Below, piece after piece: positions 17,317-26,219 of a DNA stretch of 64,000 nucleotides (its first letter is position 1; the number at the start of each line of letters is the position of its first letter). The position numbers and the translations under genes were made by a program. Below the pieces are notes generated by a model. The model made no database searches. It had not been told where the DNA came from and worked only from the letters and a program-made list of their open reading frames with translations. The DNA is from Saccharospirillum sp039982735 (GTDB lineage Bacteria; Pseudomonadota; Gammaproteobacteria; Pseudomonadales; Natronospirillaceae): positions 372,001-436,000 of the forward strand of contig NZ_JBDWXV010000011.1 of assembly GCF_039982735.1 (NCBI RefSeq), given 5' to 3'.

Positions 17317-18267
17317 TTAGACCCACTCTCCCTCATGGTTACGGACGTGGCTGGCGACTACCCGGTTACGGCCGGCAGCCTTGGCCTGATACAGAGCCTT
17401 GTCGGCCCGGGTGACCAGCTCGGGCCAGTCGTTCTCGTTCTCATAATGGGCCAGGCCAACACTGACCGTGATGGGCTTTTTCGGATCTGGCGAGCGGCAC
17501 ACGGTCTGAATCGTTTGCCGGATGCGTTCAGCGACCTGACGTGCCAGCGGCAGGTTGGAATTCGACAGCAGCACCAGAAACTCTTCTCCCCCAAACCGAA
17601 AACAGGCATCGCAGGCGCGAACGCAGTCTTCCAGTGCCCGGGCGACGTTGCGCAGCACGTCATCGCCGGCCAGGTGACCATAGCGGTCGTTCAGCTGTTT
17701 GAAGTGGTCAATGTCGATCATCAGCACGCTCATGTCTTGCTGCAGGCGGCGGCTGCGGTCGATCTCCCGGTTCAGGGTGATGGCCATGGCGCCGCGATTG
17801 CTGAGCCCGGTCAGCGGGTCGATCATGGCGGTGGCTATGGCCTTGCGGTGCGTGAGGCTGTTGCGCAATGGGTAGATCAGGGTGTCCATGATCGATTCAA
17901 GCAAGGTCAGGTCCTGTTCGGCCAGGCGCAGCCGGTGCGTAAAGGTTATCTCGCCATACTGCTCGTCATTCAGGCTGAGCTGATAGTTGCAGCGGTGTCG
18001 ACCCGGTGTGCCCATATGCAGGGACAGACCGGCATCGCCATTGAGGTAGTCGCAACCGGTCAGCGGAATCAGGTGCTGAACTTCGGTGAAGAAGGTACGC
18101 AGCAACTGCTCGGTATCCAGTGAGGTTTGCAGGTGCATCATTAAATGCAGCCGGAAATCCTTGAGTTGGTCCGCGGTTGGCGTATCGACCGCTGATAAAC
18201 CGGCTTTTGTCGATTTCACGGTCTTGCGTTCTTGCCAGGTTGGCGTTTGGCTGAAGCTGCTGGGCAT
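17317..18267 (-). CDS. GGDEF diguanylate cyclase with N-terminal sensor region
   Basis: 316 aa, cytoplasmic. An N-terminal ~140-residue GAF-like region is joined through a helix to a GGDEF domain (about 145-305). Active-site motif is GGEEF at 226-230. An intact product-inhibition I-site, RACD (217-220), lies exactly five residues upstream, and DPLTGLSNRGAM marks the domain start. It should convert 2 GTP to c-di-GMP with feedback inhibition. A good sigma-54 -24/-12 sequence lies about 37 nt upstream, which would tie the enzyme to FleQ/RpoN control. It is convergent with rluB. Confidence 0.92.
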   Translation of the reverse strand: MPSSFSQTPTWQERKTVKSTKAGLSAVDTPTADQLKDFRLHLMMHLQTSLDTEQLLRTFFTEVQHLIPLTGCDYLNGDAGLSLHMGTPGRHRCNYQLSLNDEQYGEITFTHRLRLAEQDLTLLESIMDTLIYPLRNSLTHRKAIATAMIDPLTGLSNRGAMAITLNREIDRSRRLQQDMSVLMIDIDHFKQLNDRYGHLAGDDVLRNVARALEDCVRACDACFRFGGEEFLVLLSNSNLPLARQVAERIRQTIQTVCRSPDPKKPITVSVGLAHYENENDWPELVTRADKALYQAKAAGRNRVVASHVRNHEGEWV

Positions 18268-18303
18268 GATGTCGTTGCCGATTACAGGAGTTAACGCTTG
18301 CTA

Positions 18304-18319
18304 AGCGATTAGTGTGCCA
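18304..18319 (-). promoter_or_regulatory. Putative sigma-54 promoter of the diguanylate cyclase gene
   Basis: Read on the minus strand, TGGCACACTAATCGCT matches TGGCACG-N4-TTGCW with the essential GG and GC at correct spacing; the deviations are position 7 and one T to C before the -12 GC. The GC is about 37 nt from the ATG of the gene. The match could be chance, but placement and orientation fit. Confidence 0.6.
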
Positions 18320-18469
18320 AGTTTAAAAGTCATTATAAAACAAGGGCTTGCGGCGAGTGGCGTCAGTGCGTTGGCGGATCGGACAAGAGTTGCCGCTATT
18401 TGGATTAGCGGCAGTGGCGGGATTTTGTCGCGTCCGTCATGCCCCGCCATGGCAGACGCGTAGTCTTAG

Positions 18470-19279
18470 CTATTGGGTCAGAAAATCCCTGGCGTCCCAT
18501 GATATTCCGTTGAAGGGTTGGCTGTTCGGGCTGAGCAAGTAGCGGTACAGCGGCATGTGCACCTCGGGTGATGGCACGGTTTGGGGGTCTTCGCCGGGGT
18601 AAGCCTTGGCACGCATGCCGGTGCGAGTACCGCCGGGGTTGATGCAGTGCACTCGAACGCGGGAGGTGTTCTGCAGTTCATCCGCCAGGGTTTGCATCAG
18701 CCCTTCGGTAGCAAATTTGGAGACGGCGTAGGCACCCCAATAGGCCCGGCCTTCACGACCCACACTCGAGGTGGTGAAGATAATGCGGCCATTCGGGCCT
18801 GCTTCGAGCAGTGGCAGCAGTGCCTGCGTCATATGGAAGGCACTGTTGAGATTAACGTTCATCACCGAGCTCCAGACCTTTGGCGGGTACTGAGCGATGG
18901 ACATTTTATCGCCGAGCAACGAGGCGTTGAGTACCAGGCCATCGAGCCGGCCGTAGGTTTGCTCGATGCCGTGGGCCAGTTCCTGAGCCGACTCGGTGGT
19001 CAGTTCATTCAGGTCGAGCGGCAGGATGATCGGTTCGGTCTGGGTCGTGGCTTCAATCTGATCGTACACCGCTTCGAGTTTTTCCTGGGTGCGGCCAATC
19101 AGCACCACCTGGGCACCGGCGCTGGCAAAATCCAGGGCGGCGGCCTTGCCAATGCCGTCACCGGCCCCGGTGACAACAATCACCTGGCCGGCCAGGGCAT
19201 CGCTGTTTTGGGCCTGGTGCAGGAGGTCCAAAGTGAGGTCGGTGCGGGAAAGCTGTGTGCCGGGTTCCGGTTGTGTCAT
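18470..19279 (-). CDS. yciK: YciK family short-chain dehydrogenase/reductase
   Basis: About 269 aa. Classical SDR: NAD(P) motif VTGAGDGIGKAAAL, NAS motif LVLNASLLGD, catalytic Ser in FTTSSVGREGRAYWGAYAVSK with Tyr and Lys of YxxxK, and CINPGGTRTGM after it. The substrate of YciK is unknown. I start at the ATG that forms an ATGA overlap with the mupP stop; an upstream in-frame ATG at 19294 also exists. ubiG-mupP-yciK is the order found in Pseudomonas, and all three appear coupled here. Confidence 0.9.
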   Translation of the reverse strand: MTQPEPGTQLSRTDLTLDLLHQAQNSDALAGQVIVVTGAGDGIGKAAALDFASAGAQVVLIGRTQEKLEAVYDQIEATTQTEPIILPLDLNELTTESAQELAHGIEQTYGRLDGLVLNASLLGDKMSIAQYPPKVWSSVMNVNLNSAFHMTQALLPLLEAGPNGRIIFTTSSVGREGRAYWGAYAVSKFATEGLMQTLADELQNTSRVRVHCINPGGTRTGMRAKAYPGEDPQTVPSPEVHMPLYRYLLSPNSQPFNGISWDARDFLTQ

Positions 19280-19944
19280 GTCTGTGTCAGCCATTGGGTT
19301 GCTGTGTGTTTCAGTTCAAGCGGGGTGTGTACCAAACCGTGAGCACCCCAGCGATCGGGTTGATCTTCTTCATGCAGATAGCCAAAGGTGCAGGCCAGGG
19401 TGTGCATTCGGGCCGCCTGACCAGCCTGAACATCGCGCTCGTGATCACCGGCGTAAAGGCAGTGCTCCGGTGCCAGTCCGAGCTGGTCGCTAGCGGCCCA
19501 GAGCATGGCCGGGTCGGGCTTGATGGTGGGCAGGTCGCCCTGGCACACCAGGGCCGGTGGTTCCAGTTCGAGCAGCTCCGTCAGCACTTTCTCGGTATGG
19601 GGTCTCGGTTTATTGGTCACGATGCCCCAGGGAATGCCGTCGCGGTTGAGCTCCAGCAGCCAGTCGCGGATGCCCGGGTACCAGCTGTTCAGGGTAACCG
19701 GTGTGTCCAGAAACAGGGCCAGGAAGTCGGCCCGCCGCTGGTGAAACCGGGGGTGCTCGGGGGTCATCTGATGAATCTCACGGATCGCGGCCCGGGCACC
19801 GGCGGAAGCGAAGTGCTCGCGGTGTTCGGTCAGCCGTGGTAACCCGACCTGATCCGCATAGGCATCCATGGCGGCCATGAAGGCCGGTGCGGAATCGAGC
19901 AGGGTGCCGTCGAGATCAAACAGCAGGCCTTTGCGTGCCGTCAT
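19276..19944 (-). CDS. mupP: HAD phosphatase MupP/phosphoglycolate phosphatase-like
   Basis: 222 aa HAD-superfamily enzyme. Motif I is LLFDLDGTLLDSAPAF, motif II GIVTNKPRPHTEKVL, motif III with Lys KPDPAMLWAA and motif IV YAGDHERDVQAGQAAR. Sequence alone fits both phosphoglycolate phosphatase (Gph) and N-acetylmuramic acid 6-phosphate phosphatase (MupP). The position between ubiG and yciK is that of Pseudomonas mupP, which recycles cell-wall MurNAc to UDP-MurNAc, so I favour MupP. It overlaps both neighbours by 4 nt. Confidence 0.85.
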   Translation of the reverse strand: MTARKGLLFDLDGTLLDSAPAFMAAMDAYADQVGLPRLTEHREHFASAGARAAIREIHQMTPEHPRFHQRRADFLALFLDTPVTLNSWYPGIRDWLLELNRDGIPWGIVTNKPRPHTEKVLTELLELEPPALVCQGDLPTIKPDPAMLWAASDQLGLAPEHCLYAGDHERDVQAGQAARMHTLACTFGYLHEEDQPDRWGAHGLVHTPLELKHTATQWLTQT

Positions 19945-20651
19945 GAGGCTTCCGCTTTACGGCAGGCCATCAGGTAATTGACGGACACATCGGTGTTCAG
20001 GCTGAAGCGGTTGCTGAGCGGGTTGTAATGAATGCCGCGCAGATCGAGCGCCTTCAATTCGTGCTGTTCAGCCCAGCGCTTCAATTCCGAGGGGCGAATC
20101 AGTTTCTTGTAGTCGTGGGTGCCCTTGGGCAGCAGCCGCAGCACGTATTCGGCACCGACTATCGCCATCAACCAGGCTTTGGGGTTGCGGTTGATGGTCG
20201 AGAAAAATGCATAACCACCCGGCTTGAGTAGGCGTTGAATGGCCGCCATGATCGAGGTCGGGTCGGGCACGTGTTCCAGCATTTCCATGCAGGTGATGGC
20301 GTCGAACTGACCCGGAGCTTCCTCGGCCAGGGCTTCGGCGGTCATTTGCCGGTAGTCTATGCCTTCGAGTCCGCTGTCGAGTGCGTGCAAGCGCGCGACT
20401 TTTAAGGGTGCATCGGTCATGTCGATGCCGGTAACCCGGGCGCCTCGGTGAGCCAGCGCTTCAGTCAAAATGCCACCACCGCAGCCGATGTCGAGTACGT
20501 TTTTGCCGGCGATGTTCAGGTGTTCATCGATGTAGCCGGCGCGTACCGGGTTCATGGCGTGCAGTGGCTTGAATTCGGAGTCCGGATCCCACCAGCGACT
20601 GGCCAGGGCTTCGAATTTGGCGATTTCAGACGGGTCAACGTTGTGCGTCAC
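19941..20651 (-). CDS. ubiG: Ubiquinone biosynthesis O-methyltransferase UbiG
   Basis: SAM-dependent enzyme that performs both O-methylations of ubiquinone biosynthesis. The 236-aa product shows the UbiG opening EIAKFEALASRWWDPDSEFK PLHAMNPVR (split here by a space), SAM motif I VLDIGCGGGILTEALA, VTGIDMTDAPL, DAITCMEMLEHVPDP and the late segment TINRNPKAWL. It heads the minus-strand ubiG-mupP-yciK set; its stop overlaps the mupP start. Confidence 0.96.
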   Translation of the reverse strand: MTHNVDPSEIAKFEALASRWWDPDSEFKPLHAMNPVRAGYIDEHLNIAGKNVLDIGCGGGILTEALAHRGARVTGIDMTDAPLKVARLHALDSGLEGIDYRQMTAEALAEEAPGQFDAITCMEMLEHVPDPTSIMAAIQRLLKPGGYAFFSTINRNPKAWLMAIVGAEYVLRLLPKGTHDYKKLIRPSELKRWAEQHELKALDLRGIHYNPLSNRFSLNTDVSVNYLMACRKAEAS

Positions 20652-20761
20652 GGTGTTTCCTGCATCAGGTTTCTGGAGCCATCCGGCGGGATGATCACGA
20701 GTGTCGCGTCCGTGCCGCTGTACCCGGAGGAGTGCAGCACGGGGCGAAGCCGCTGGCTAGT

Positions 20762-22081
20762 TTATTTGCCGGCAGCGATGCGGTCACGCCACTGACGAGC
20801 GTTGGCCATGATAGCGTCCTTGTCGAGCGTCGTCAGCTCACGATCGTTCAGCAGGCGCTTGCCACTCACCCATACGTTGGTGACCTGGTCGCGACTGGAG
20901 GCATACACAATGTGTGACACCGGGTCGTAAATGGGCTGGCTTTCCAGATCATCGAGACGAATGGCAGTGATGTCAGCTTCTTTGCCAACTTCCAGGCTGC
21001 CGATGTCCTGATCCCAGCCCATGGCTTTGGCGCCGTTCAGGGTGGCCATGGCCAGCGCTTCATAGGCGGGCAGGGCGGTGGCGCTCTGGCTGACGGCCTT
21101 GGCCAGAATGGCGGCAGTGCGCATTTCGCTCATCATGTCGAGGTCGTTGTTACTGGCCGCGCCGTCGGTGCCCAGCGCTACGTTCACGCCGCGTTTCTGC
21201 AACGCATCGACCGGGCAGAAACCGCTGGCGAGCTTCAGGTTGGATTCGGGGCAGTGAATGATGTGCGCGCCGGTCTCAGCGATGTCGTTAATGTCGTCTT
21301 CATTCAGGGCGGTCATGTGAACGGCCTGGAACTGGTCGGTCAGCAGGCCGAGCTCGCGCAGCCGACGTACCGGGCGGTTGCCGCGTTTTTCGATTTCACC
21401 GTCGACTTCGGTCTGGGTCTCGTGCACGTGCATCTGGATCATCAGCTGGTGTTCTTTGGCCAGATCACGAATGCGGGTCAGAGGTTCATCCGAGCAGGTG
21501 TAGGGTGCATGCGGGCCGAACATCATTTTGACCAGTTTGCTGTCTTTGTATTTGGCAACCAGCTCCATGCCCAGATCAATGTGTTCATCGGGAGTTTTGG
21601 CCCAGTTGGTCGGGAAGTCGATGACCGAAAACGAGAACTGGGCTCGTACGCCAGCCTTTTCGACGCGCTGGGCGGCTGAATCCGGAAAGAAGTAGTTGTC
21701 GGCAAAGGTGGTGGTGCCGGAGCGAATCATCTCGGCGATGGCCAGTTCGGTGCCGTCACCCACGAAATCTTCACCCACCCAGGCCCCTTCGGCTGGCCAG
21801 ATGTGATCGTTGAGCCAGGTCATCAGCTCCAGGTCGTCGCCCAGGCCGCGAAACAGCGACATAGCGGCGTGGCCATGGGCATTGATAAAGCCGGGTATCA
21901 GCGCCTGTTCACCCAGGTCCAGCGTGTCGGCGGCCTGGTATTGGGCGTTGGCGTCTGCAGTGGGGAGTATGGCAGCGATCTTGCCGTCTTTGACCGCCAG
22001 GCTGTGATCGACCAGAACGTCGCGGGCCGGGTTGACGGGAATGATCCAGCGGGCGTGGATAAGAGTGTCGACTGTTTGCAT
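20762..22081 (-). CDS. mtaD: 5-methylthioadenosine/S-adenosylhomocysteine deaminase (TRZ/ATZ family)
   Basis: 439 aa amidohydrolase. The metal ligands are visible in GFINAHGHAAMSLFRGLGDD, MQMHVHETQTE, HCPESNLKLASGFCP and LGTDGAASNNDLDM. It should deaminate MTA and/or SAH at C6. In P. aeruginosa the orthologue supports MTA salvage through methylthioinosine and lies next to ubiG, with mtnA between it and gyrA; no mtnA is present here. The ATG at 22081 is the first in frame; no strong Shine-Dalgarno is obvious. Confidence 0.9.
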   Translation of the reverse strand: MQTVDTLIHARWIIPVNPARDVLVDHSLAVKDGKIAAILPTADANAQYQAADTLDLGEQALIPGFINAHGHAAMSLFRGLGDDLELMTWLNDHIWPAEGAWVGEDFVGDGTELAIAEMIRSGTTTFADNYFFPDSAAQRVEKAGVRAQFSFSVIDFPTNWAKTPDEHIDLGMELVAKYKDSKLVKMMFGPHAPYTCSDEPLTRIRDLAKEHQLMIQMHVHETQTEVDGEIEKRGNRPVRRLRELGLLTDQFQAVHMTALNEDDINDIAETGAHIIHCPESNLKLASGFCPVDALQKRGVNVALGTDGAASNNDLDMMSEMRTAAILAKAVSQSATALPAYEALAMATLNGAKAMGWDQDIGSLEVGKEADITAIRLDDLESQPIYDPVSHIVYASSRDQVTNVWVSGKRLLNDRELTTLDKDAIMANARQWRDRIAAGK

Positions 22082-22413
22082 GAAGGTCTGCCTGTTTAGC
22101 GAAGTTCGATGTGTTTTCGACTCGGGTGATCCGGTGGCCTGTGTCGTTGCGAGCTACTGGTACCGACCGGGACCTGTCTGATGAGTCAGATTAATGCGGC
22201 ATTCTAGTGGCTTGGGCGTTCGATCACCAGTGGGCTGCTGGAAGGTGGTCAGAATTCGAGCCTGCACAGCGGCTGGCAACCAGTCTCTCTGCCCGGCGGA
22301 TGGCTATCTATCTCATTGATTTGTGGTATGATTTCGCCCTGTTTTACGCCGCTCAGGCACCGGCTTCAGGCCGCAGCAGAGCGACTGACTGAACATAAAG
22401 GATACGGTACCGC
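22082..22413. other. Gene-free region between mtaD and gyrA (332 bp)
   Basis: A divergent promoter region with no convincing gene; a 61-codon frame at 22207-22392 has no start site and runs through the gyrA promoter. An extended -10 (TGG-TATGAT, 22324-22332) is the best signal on the plus strand. GAACATAAAGGATACGG precedes gyrA. Confidence 0.5.
22324..22332 (+). promoter_or_regulatory. Putative extended -10 promoter of gyrA
   Basis: TGG followed directly by TATGAT gives an extended -10 element (TGnTATGAT), about 80 nt before the gyrA start. No good -35 hexamer is seen at 16-18 nt upstream, as is common for extended -10 promoters. Confidence 0.45.
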
Positions 22414-25080
22414 ATGGGTGAGCTAGCCAAAGAAATCCTCAACGTTAATATCGAAGAGGAACTGAAACAGTCTTACCTCGACTACGCGATGAGCGTGATT
22501 GTCGGGCGGGCATTGCCCGATGTACGCGATGGCCTGAAACCAGTGCACCGCCGCGTGCTCTTTGCCATGAGCGTGTTGGGTAATGACTGGAACAAACCCT
22601 ACAAAAAATCCGCCCGTGTGGTCGGTGACGTTATTGGTAAGTATCACCCCCACGGTGACTCTGCTGTCTACGACACCATCGTGCGGATGGCGCAGGACTT
22701 TGCCATGCGCTATACCCTGGTCGATGGCCAGGGTAACTTTGGCTCGGTCGACGGTGACTCGGCCGCCGCCATGCGTTACACAGAAATCCGTATGGAGCGG
22801 CTGGCGCATGATTTGCTGGCCGACCTGGAAAAAGAAACCGTCGACTTCGTCGAAAACTACGACGGCACCGAGCTGATCCCTGAAGTCCTGCCGACCCGCG
22901 TGCCGAACCTGCTGATCAACGGCTCATCGGGCATTGCGGTGGGTATGGCGACGAACATCCCGCCCCACAACATCAGTGAAGTCATCGCTGGTTGCCTGGC
23001 ACTGATGGAAAACCCGGATCTGACGGTCGATGACCTGATGGAGCACATCACCGGGCCAGATTTCCCGACCGGCGCCATCATTAACGGTCGCAAGGGCATC
23101 GTTGAAGCCTACCGCACCGGTCGAGGGCGCATTTATATTCGGGCTCGCGCTGAAGTCGTTGTTGACCCGAAAACCAGCCGCGAAAGCATCATCGTTCATG
23201 AAATTCCCTATCAGGTGAACAAGGCCCGGCTGATCGAGAAGATTGCCGACCTGGTAAAAGAGAAGAAGATTGAAGGCATTTCTGAACTGCGTGACGAGTC
23301 CGATAAAGACGGCTTGCGCATCGCCATCGATCTGAAGCGCGGCGAGTCCGGCGATGTGGTTCTGAACAACCTTTACGCCCAGACCCAGCTGGAAACCGTA
23401 TTCGGCATCAATACCGTGGCGCTGGTCGATGGCCAGCCGCGCATTCTGAACCTGAAAGAGCTGCTGGAAGCCTTTATCCGTCACCGCCGTGAAGTGGTGA
23501 CGCGCCGGACCATTTTCGAACTGCGAAAAGCCCGGCAACGCGGCCATATTCTGGAAGGTCTGGCGATTGCGCTGGCCAACATTGACCGGATGATCGAGTT
23601 GATTCGCGGTTCTGCCACCGGTGCGGAAGCCAAAGAACGGATGCTCTCGCAAAGCTGGGAGCTGGGTGAAGTTTCGGCCATGCTGGAGCGTGCCGGCTCC
23701 GATATTTCCCGCCCTGAGGACCTTGACGAGCAATTCGGTGTGCACGATAACCGCTACCATTTGTCGCCCGAACAGGCTCAGCAAATTCTCGACATGCGTC
23801 TGCAGAAGCTGACCGGTCTGGAACACGAGAAGCTGATTGGCGAGTACAAGCAGATTATCGACACCATTGGCGAACTGCTGCGCATTCTCGACAGCTATGA
23901 GCGCCTGATGGAAGTCATACACGAAGAATTGCTGGAAGTGAAAGCCCAGTACGGTGACGAGCGGAAATCCGAAATCATCGCCAGCCGTCTCGACCTGTCG
24001 ATGGAAGATCTGATCACAGAAGAAGACATGGTGGTTACCATTTCCCACGGCGGTTACGCCAAGACGCAGCCGTTGACTGACTACGAAGCACAGCGTCGTG
24101 GCGGTAAGGGCCGTTCGGCGTCTGCCCTGAAAGACGACGACTTTATTGAGCACTTGCTGGTCGCCAACACCCACGACACCGTGTTGTGTTTCAGCAACCG
24201 AGGTAAGGTGTATTGGCTGCGTGTCTTTGAGATTCCGCAAGCCAGTCGAAACGCTCGCGGTCGACCGATGGTGAATTTATTGCCGCTGGAGCCTGATGAG
24301 CGAGTGACGGCTATTCTGCCTATTCGTAATTACGATGCCGATCACTTCATCTTTATGGCCACTGCCAGTGGTACCGTTAAAAAGACGACACTGGATGCGT
24401 TCTCGCGGCCGCGCTCAGCCGGTTTGATCGCTTTGTCTCTGGACGAGGGTGACCGCCTGGTCGGAGTCGCACTGACCGATGGCAAGAAAGAAGTGATGCT
24501 GTTGTCCGACGCGGGCAAGGTGGTCCGTTTCAGTGAAGATCATGTTCGTGCGATGGGCCGCACCGCGCGCGGCGTACGCGGCATTCGTTTGGGTGCTGGC
24601 CAGTCTGTTATTTCACTCATCATTCCACAAGCAGGTGGCACCATCATCACGGCTTCTGAGCGTGGTTATGGCAAGCGCACAGACATCAGCGAATTCCCGA
24701 CCAAGGGCCGCGGTACCCAGGGTGTGATAGCCATGGTTACCAGCGAGCGCAATGGGGCGCTGGTGGGCGCTAAGCAGGTCTTTGATGGCGATGAAGTCAT
24801 GTTGATCAGCGACCAGGGCACGCTGGTGCGCACCTCAGTTGAGGGCATTTCCGTACTCAGCCGTAACACCCAGGGTGTTACTCTGATTCGCCTGGCCGAT
24901 GACGAGCACCTGGTCAGTATCGAACGCATTGAAGAGCCTGCTGAAGACGAGTCGGTTCTCGACGTCGCCGAGACGCCGGATTCAGAGATCGTTGCCGCCT
25001 CACCGGGCGAGCCGGATGGCAATGACCCGGACGATGCAGGTGACGTTGCGGACGATACGGATACCGAAGATCCGCAATAA
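22414..25080 (+). CDS. gyrA: DNA gyrase subunit A
   Basis: 888 aa. Type II topoisomerase subunit that cleaves and rejoins DNA. The catalytic Tyr is Tyr122 in AAAMRYTE. The quinolone-determining region reads HPHGDSAVYDTIVRMAQ with Ser83 and Asp87, the susceptible residues in E. coli numbering. The GyrA box QRRGGKG starts the C-terminal DNA-wrapping propeller. The last ~50 residues are very acidic (DPDDAGDVADDTDTEDPQ). AAGGATACGG lies before the ATG. serC follows after 56 nt, as in Pseudomonas. Confidence 0.98.
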   Translation: MGELAKEILNVNIEEELKQSYLDYAMSVIVGRALPDVRDGLKPVHRRVLFAMSVLGNDWNKPYKKSARVVGDVIGKYHPHGDSAVYDTIVRMAQDFAMRYTLVDGQGNFGSVDGDSAAAMRYTEIRMERLAHDLLADLEKETVDFVENYDGTELIPEVLPTRVPNLLINGSSGIAVGMATNIPPHNISEVIAGCLALMENPDLTVDDLMEHITGPDFPTGAIINGRKGIVEAYRTGRGRIYIRARAEVVVDPKTSRESIIVHEIPYQVNKARLIEKIADLVKEKKIEGISELRDESDKDGLRIAIDLKRGESGDVVLNNLYAQTQLETVFGINTVALVDGQPRILNLKELLEAFIRHRREVVTRRTIFELRKARQRGHILEGLAIALANIDRMIELIRGSATGAEAKERMLSQSWELGEVSAMLERAGSDISRPEDLDEQFGVHDNRYHLSPEQAQQILDMRLQKLTGLEHEKLIGEYKQIIDTIGELLRILDSYERLMEVIHEELLEVKAQYGDERKSEIIASRLDLSMEDLITEEDMVVTISHGGYAKTQPLTDYEAQRRGGKGRSASALKDDDFIEHLLVANTHDTVLCFSNRGKVYWLRVFEIPQASRNARGRPMVNLLPLEPDERVTAILPIRNYDADHFIFMATASGTVKKTTLDAFSRPRSAGLIALSLDEGDRLVGVALTDGKKEVMLLSDAGKVVRFSEDHVRAMGRTARGVRGIRLGAGQSVISLIIPQAGGTIITASERGYGKRTDISEFPTKGRGTQGVIAMVTSERNGALVGAKQVFDGDEVMLISDQGTLVRTSVEGISVLSRNTQGVTLIRLADDEHLVSIERIEEPAEDESVLDVAETPDSEIVAASPGEPDGNDPDDAGDVADDTDTEDPQ

Positions 25081-25136
25081 TAGTGAGTAACGCCGTCGGT
25101 TAGACGGCATGATTAATCAGACCAGGAACGCGAGCG

Positions 25137-26219
25137 ATGACCCGGGGATACAATTTTTGTTCTGGGCCTGCGATGTTGCCCGATGCCGTGATGCAGCGGG
25201 CGCAACAGGAATTGATGGAGTGGCAGGGCACCGGCATGTCGGTGATGGAGTTGTCGCACCGGTCTGACGAGTTTGTCGGTGTACTGACTTCGGCTGAATC
25301 CCGGTTGCGGCGCTTGCTGGGCGTTTCCGACGACTTTGCCGTGCTCTTTGTGCAGGGCGGTGCCACCTTGCAATTTTCCTGTGTGCCCATGAACCTGATG
25401 GGGCGTGGTGGCGCAGCCGAGTTTCTTGATACCGGGACCTGGTCGGTCAAGGCCATCAAAGAAGCCGCCCGTTACGGTGACGCCCGGGTGCTGGCATCGA
25501 CAAAAACCGAAAACTATCTTCGGGCCGTGCGCGCCGATGAATTCACTGCAAGCCGCGATGCTGCCTATTTGCATTACACCCCCAATGAGACCATTGGCGG
25601 TGTCGAGTTCGATTACGTTCCGGACTCGGGTTCTGTGCCGCTGGTCGCGGACATGTCGTCCTGCATTTTGTCGAAAACCATCGATGTTAACGACTTCGAT
25701 CTGATTTACGCTGGCGCCCAGAAGAACATTGGCCCGGCCGGTCTGACACTGGTGATAGTGCGCCGTTCTCTATTGGGCAAGGCGTTGCCGGGTACCCCCT
25801 CATTGCTCGACTATCAGGCTCAGGCCGAGAACGGGTCGATGGTTAATACACCGCCGACCTTTGCCATCTATCTGTCGAATCTGGTGTTCGAATGGCTCGA
25901 GAGTCAGGGCGGAGTCGAGGCATTTGAGCGATTGAATGCCGAAAAATCCGGTTTGCTGTATCGGGTCATTGATGACAGCGGTTTCTATTCCAATCCGATT
26001 TCGACCCCGCACCGTTCGCGCATGAATGTGCCCTTTATACTGTCGGATGAGCGATTGAACGATACCTTCCTGGCTGGCGCTCAGGAAGCTGGGCTTTACA
26101 ATTTGCAAGGCCACCGCAGTGTGGGTGGCATGCGCGCCAGCATCTACAACGCTATGCCGCTGGCGGGCGTTGAAGCGCTGGTCTCTTACATGAAGGAGTT
26201 CGAGCAACGTCATGGCTGA
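25137..26219 (+). CDS. serC: Phosphoserine aminotransferase SerC
   Basis: 360 aa, PLP-dependent; makes phosphoserine from 3-phosphohydroxypyruvate and also serves pyridoxine synthesis. Landmarks are YNFCSGPAMLPDAVMQRAQQ at the N-terminus, FVQGGATLQF, HYTPNETIGGVEF, VADMSSCILS and the PLP lysine in YAGAQKNIGPAGLT. The C-terminus has NLQGHRSVGGMRASIYNAMP. The end overlaps pheA by 8 nt, so serC-pheA are translationally linked in a serine/aromatic operon. Confidence 0.97.
   Translation: MTRGYNFCSGPAMLPDAVMQRAQQELMEWQGTGMSVMELSHRSDEFVGVLTSAESRLRRLLGVSDDFAVLFVQGGATLQFSCVPMNLMGRGGAAEFLDTGTWSVKAIKEAARYGDARVLASTKTENYLRAVRADEFTASRDAAYLHYTPNETIGGVEFDYVPDSGSVPLVADMSSCILSKTIDVNDFDLIYAGAQKNIGPAGLTLVIVRRSLLGKALPGTPSLLDYQAQAENGSMVNTPPTFAIYLSNLVFEWLESQGGVEAFERLNAEKSGLLYRVIDDSGFYSNPISTPHRSRMNVPFILSDERLNDTFLAGAQEAGLYNLQGHRSVGGMRASIYNAMPLAGVEALVSYMKEFEQRHG

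Noticed and set aside
22207..22392. 61-codon frame before gyrA
   Set aside because: Overlaps the extended -10 promoter, has no Shine-Dalgarno and no family resemblance.
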